Part shown: piece after piece, positions 61,887 through 64,000 of the stretch | Layout of the letters: each line of letters starts with the position of its first letter | Numbering within the stretch: the stretch's first letter is position 1 | Assembly (NCBI RefSeq): GCF_004801415.1 | Contig: NZ_SSNX01000010.1 | Span: forward strand, 1 to 64,000 | DNA length: 64,000 bases | Direction of reading: 5' to 3' | Source: Deinococcus sp. KSM4-11 | GTDB lineage: Bacteria > Deinococcota > Deinococci > Deinococcales > Deinococcaceae | Translations under genes and position numbers: made by a program | Notes under the pieces: model-generated | What the model was told of the DNA's origin: nothing | Seen by the model: only the letters and a program-made list of their open reading frames with translations | Database searches by the model: none

Positions 61887-63164
61887 TCACGGCGTCCTCC
61901 CCGCTGTGCCTGCGTCGGACGTCTCGGCGCCCGCTGCCCGACGCGCCAGTCCGCCCATGGTCAGGCCCTGTACCAGTACCGAGAACACCACGATCACGTA
62001 GGTCATCACCAGGAACAGTTCCCGCTCCGGCCCCGCCGGCACACTGAACGCCAGCGCCACGCTGATCGCCCCGCGCAGGCCCCCCCACACCATCAGCCGC
62101 CGCGTGAAGGGTGGAAACCGCCCCGCCCCGAGCAGCCACACCGGCACCGCCACGCTCACCGCTCGGACTGCCAGCAGGAGCGGCACGGCCAGCACCCCCA
62201 GGATCAGCGCTGTGCCGTTGAAGGTCAAGGCCACCACCTTCAGGGCCAGCAGGACGAACAGCACGATGTTGAGCAATTCATCCGTGAGCTCCCAGAAGCC
62301 CTCGAACTTCTCGTGCGAGGTCAGGGTGGCCGGCACGCGGTCATTGAGCAGGCCGATCACCAGGCCGGCGGCCACCGCCGCAAGCGGCGCCGACGTGTGC
62401 AGGTGCGCCGCGACAGCGGTGCACGAGACGACGACGCCCAGGGTGATCAGCACCTCCACCACGAAGTCGTCCAGGTGCCGCAAGGCCCACCAGCCGACCA
62501 CGCCCAGGACGCTGCCGAGCAGCAGGCCGCCCAGGGCCTCCTGCGCGAAGAACAGCGCGACGCCAGGGGCACTGGCGGCGCCGTGGGCGCCCGCCGCTGT
62601 GGCCACGCTGGCGATGACGGCGAAGGCGACGACGCCGACGCCGTCGTTGAAGAGGGACTCGCCGGCGACCAGGGTCTCGATGCGCCGGGGCACCTGGGCC
62701 CGCTTGAGCACCCCCAGCACCGAGACCGGATCGGTGGGGGAGATCAGGGCGCCGAACAGCAGGCAGTACACCACGGGGATGTCGAGGCCGAACAGGCGCA
62801 CCAGACCGAAGGTCACCAGACCGACCAGGGCGGTCGAGAGGGCAGTGGACAGCAGGGCGAAGGTGAGCACAGGGCCCCGTAAGGCCCACAGGGCGCGTGA
62901 GTTGACGCCGAGGGCACCGGCGAAGAGCAGGAAGGACAGGACGCCCTGGAAGACGAAGTCCTCGAACTGGATGTCCTTCACGAGGGCGACGGCAGTCTGG
63001 GCGAAGGGAACCTTCAGGGCGACCAGGAGCAGCAGCAGCACGCTGAGGGCGAGGCCCAATGCCGTCACACCGATCGATGGAGGCAGCTTCAGGAAGCGGT
63101 TGTTGAGAAAGGCCAATGCCCCGGTGACGACAATCAGGAGGGCGGAAAGGTCGAGCAGTGACAT
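61887..63164 (-). CDS. Na+/H+ antiporter, CPA1 (NhaP-like) family
   Basis: 425 residues from ATG 63164; the longer frame to 63323 adds a non-membrane leader and was rejected. About 12 helices. Ion-binding and family motifs: [14 protein letters not shown] (~135-148), [15 protein letters not shown] with the Asn-Asp pair, and the late [15 protein letters not shown]. It exchanges Na+ (or K+) for protons at the inner membrane. It follows a SulP anion transporter on the same strand, a pairing that can couple Na+-driven bicarbonate or anion uptake to Na+ export. Confidence 0.92.
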   Translation of the reverse strand: MSLLDLSALLIVVTGALAFLNNRFLKLPPSIGVTALGLALSVLLLLLVALKVPFAQTAVALVKDIQFEDFVFQGVLSFLLFAGALGVNSRALWALRGPVLTFALLSTALSTALVGLVTFGLVRLFGLDIPVVYCLLFGALISPTDPVSVLGVLKRAQVPRRIETLVAGESLFNDGVGVVAFAVIASVATAAGAHGAASAPGVALFFAQEALGGLLLGSVLGVVGWWALRHLDDFVVEVLITLGVVVSCTAVAAHLHTSAPLAAVAAGLVIGLLNDRVPATLTSHEKFEGFWELTDELLNIVLFVLLALKVVALTFNGTALILGVLAVPLLLAVRAVSVAVPVWLLGAGRFPPFTRRLMVWGGLRGAISVALAFSVPAGPERELFLVMTYVIVVFSVLVQGLTMGGLARRAAGAETSDAGTAGRTP

Positions 63165-63217
63165 GTGGAACGTCCTTCTGTGAGGGGCGGTCGGGAGGGT
63201 GCCACCGACAAGGCAGC

Positions 63218-63243
63218 GGAGGAGCCTGCATGCAGGCTCCTCC
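63218..63243. repeat. 26-base perfect palindrome between SulP and antiporter genes
   Basis: Self-complementary over its full length around GCATGC. As RNA it would form a tight hairpin with no loop to spare; as DNA it could be an operator. No T-run, so a simple terminator is less likely. Confidence 0.55.
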
Positions 63244-63348
63244 AGGTCGGCGTATGGTCGCCGGTACCCGCCCGTGGGCAGGATTGTGGATGCAGTGTAG
63301 CGGTTCAGGGCTCCAGACCACATCCCACCGCACCGGCACGGGTTCAGC

Positions 63349-64000
63349 TCAAGGCCCGGCGGCGCGGTCCAGGGCGCCAGGTTTGTCGTGCACTCCCAGC
63401 CGGTCGATCAGGGTGGCCGAGGCTTCATTCAGACCGACGAGCTCCGGGGTGACGCCCTGCCGCATGAACTTGAGCATCACCTTGTCCAGCGCCCCGACCG
63501 CCGAGCCATCCCAGAAATGTGCGTCTTGCAGGTCGATGACCACCCGTGGGGCGGGATGCCCGAACTCGAACTGGTGCAGGAAGTCGTGCGTGCTGACGAA
63601 GAACAGCTGGCCCCGCACGTGGTAGGTGCGGGTGCCGTCGGCGCCGTCCGCATGACTCACCTGCGAGAGCTGGGAGACCTTCCGCGCGAACATCAGGGCG
63701 CTCAGCACCACGCCGACCAGCACCCCGAAGCTCAGGTTGTGGGTCAGCACTGTGACGCCGACCGTCGCCAGCATCACGATGCTCTCGCCTCTCTGGAACA
63801 CGGTCAGCGTCCGCAGGCTGCTCCAGTCGAAGGTGCTCACACTCACGACGATCATGACCGCGACCAGCGCCGCCATCGGAATCTGCACCAGCAGCGGTTG
63901 CAGCACCAGGATCAGGATCAGCAGGCCCAGGCCGGCCACGAAGGTCGACAGCCGTCCCCGCCCGCCGTTGGTGACGTTGATCATGCTCTGCCCGATCATG
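63349..64000 (-). CDS. SulP family anion transporter with STAS domain (partial)
   Basis: The visible C-terminal ~217 residues begin with membrane helices ([40 protein letters not shown], and a last helix [20 protein letters not shown]). They end in a STAS domain (~115-217: [40 protein letters not shown]). SulP proteins carry sulfate, bicarbonate or other anions. The 5' end lies beyond the window. Expressed toward the antiporter gene. Confidence 0.9.
   Translation of the reverse strand, partial: MIGQSMINVTNGGRGRLSTFVAGLGLLILILVLQPLLVQIPMAALVAVMIVVSVSTFDWSSLRTLTVFQRGESIVMLATVGVTVLTHNLSFGVLVGVVLSALMFARKVSQLSQVSHADGADGTRTYHVRGQLFFVSTHDFLHQFEFGHPAPRVVIDLQDAHFWDGSAVGALDKVMLKFMRQGVTPELVGLNEASATLIDRLGVHDKPGALDRAAGP

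Overview
The window looks like part of a secondary replicon (second chromosome or megaplasmid) of a Deinococcus-like bacterium. The DNA is GC-rich. A RepA-type initiator with an iteron array sits next to a ParA/small-partner partition pair. Many genes start right at, or 5-7 bases after, a TANNNT -10 box with no ribosome binding site, which is the leaderless style known from Deinococcus. The genus assignment is inferred from these traits and from gene content, not from a database search. No rRNA, tRNA or CRISPR array was seen.

Layout. 0-1 kb: the end of a kelch-like gene and a frameshifted S51 peptidase. 1.2-5 kb: the replication and partition module, with helically phased iterons, repA, a large palindrome containing a DnaA box, parA and a small partner gene. 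5-8.2 kb: a sedolisin protease and a hypothetical gene. 8.3-11 kb: a MarR regulator with a DHA2 drug exporter. 11.2-16.7 kb: a run of secreted proteins of mostly unknown function, including two paralogous cupredoxin-like proteins. 16.9-20.5 kb: a giant BTAD/AAA/TPR regulator that ends in a transposase-derived domain.

20.8-32.5 kb is a catabolic island: a three-subunit molybdenum aldehyde oxidoreductase (PaoABC type), a YjhG/YagF-type sugar-acid dehydratase with an SDR dehydrogenase, malate synthase with an IclR regulator, and a TetR-controlled isocitrate-lyase/PEP-mutase family enzyme followed by an alpha/beta hydrolase. A plausible reading is oxidation of aldoses or aldehydes, dehydration of the sugar acid, and capture of two-carbon products as glyoxylate and malate.

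32.6-48.4 kb: an SDR, a histidine kinase, two large cyclic-di-GMP enzymes, a subtilisin-like lipoprotein with an internal 24-base tandem repeat, an epimerase with a Dabb protein, a PhyH-type oxygenase and a secreted family 2 glycoside hydrolase. 48.6-52.8 kb: a peptide-type ABC importer without its ATPases, beside an XRE-cupin regulator whose promoter carries a perfect operator-like palindrome.

53-61 kb is a decayed, mobile-element-rich zone: a diguanylate cyclase, an aldo/keto reductase remnant, a C26 amidohydrolase, an AraC fragment, an IS110-family transposase between two ~110-base direct repeats, an orphan HigA-like antitoxin, a DUF433/DUF5615 pair, a frameshifted secreted protein and a short-N-terminus TetR. 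61.5-64 kb: a small unknown protein, a CPA1 Na+/H+ antiporter and the end of a SulP anion transporter that runs off the window.
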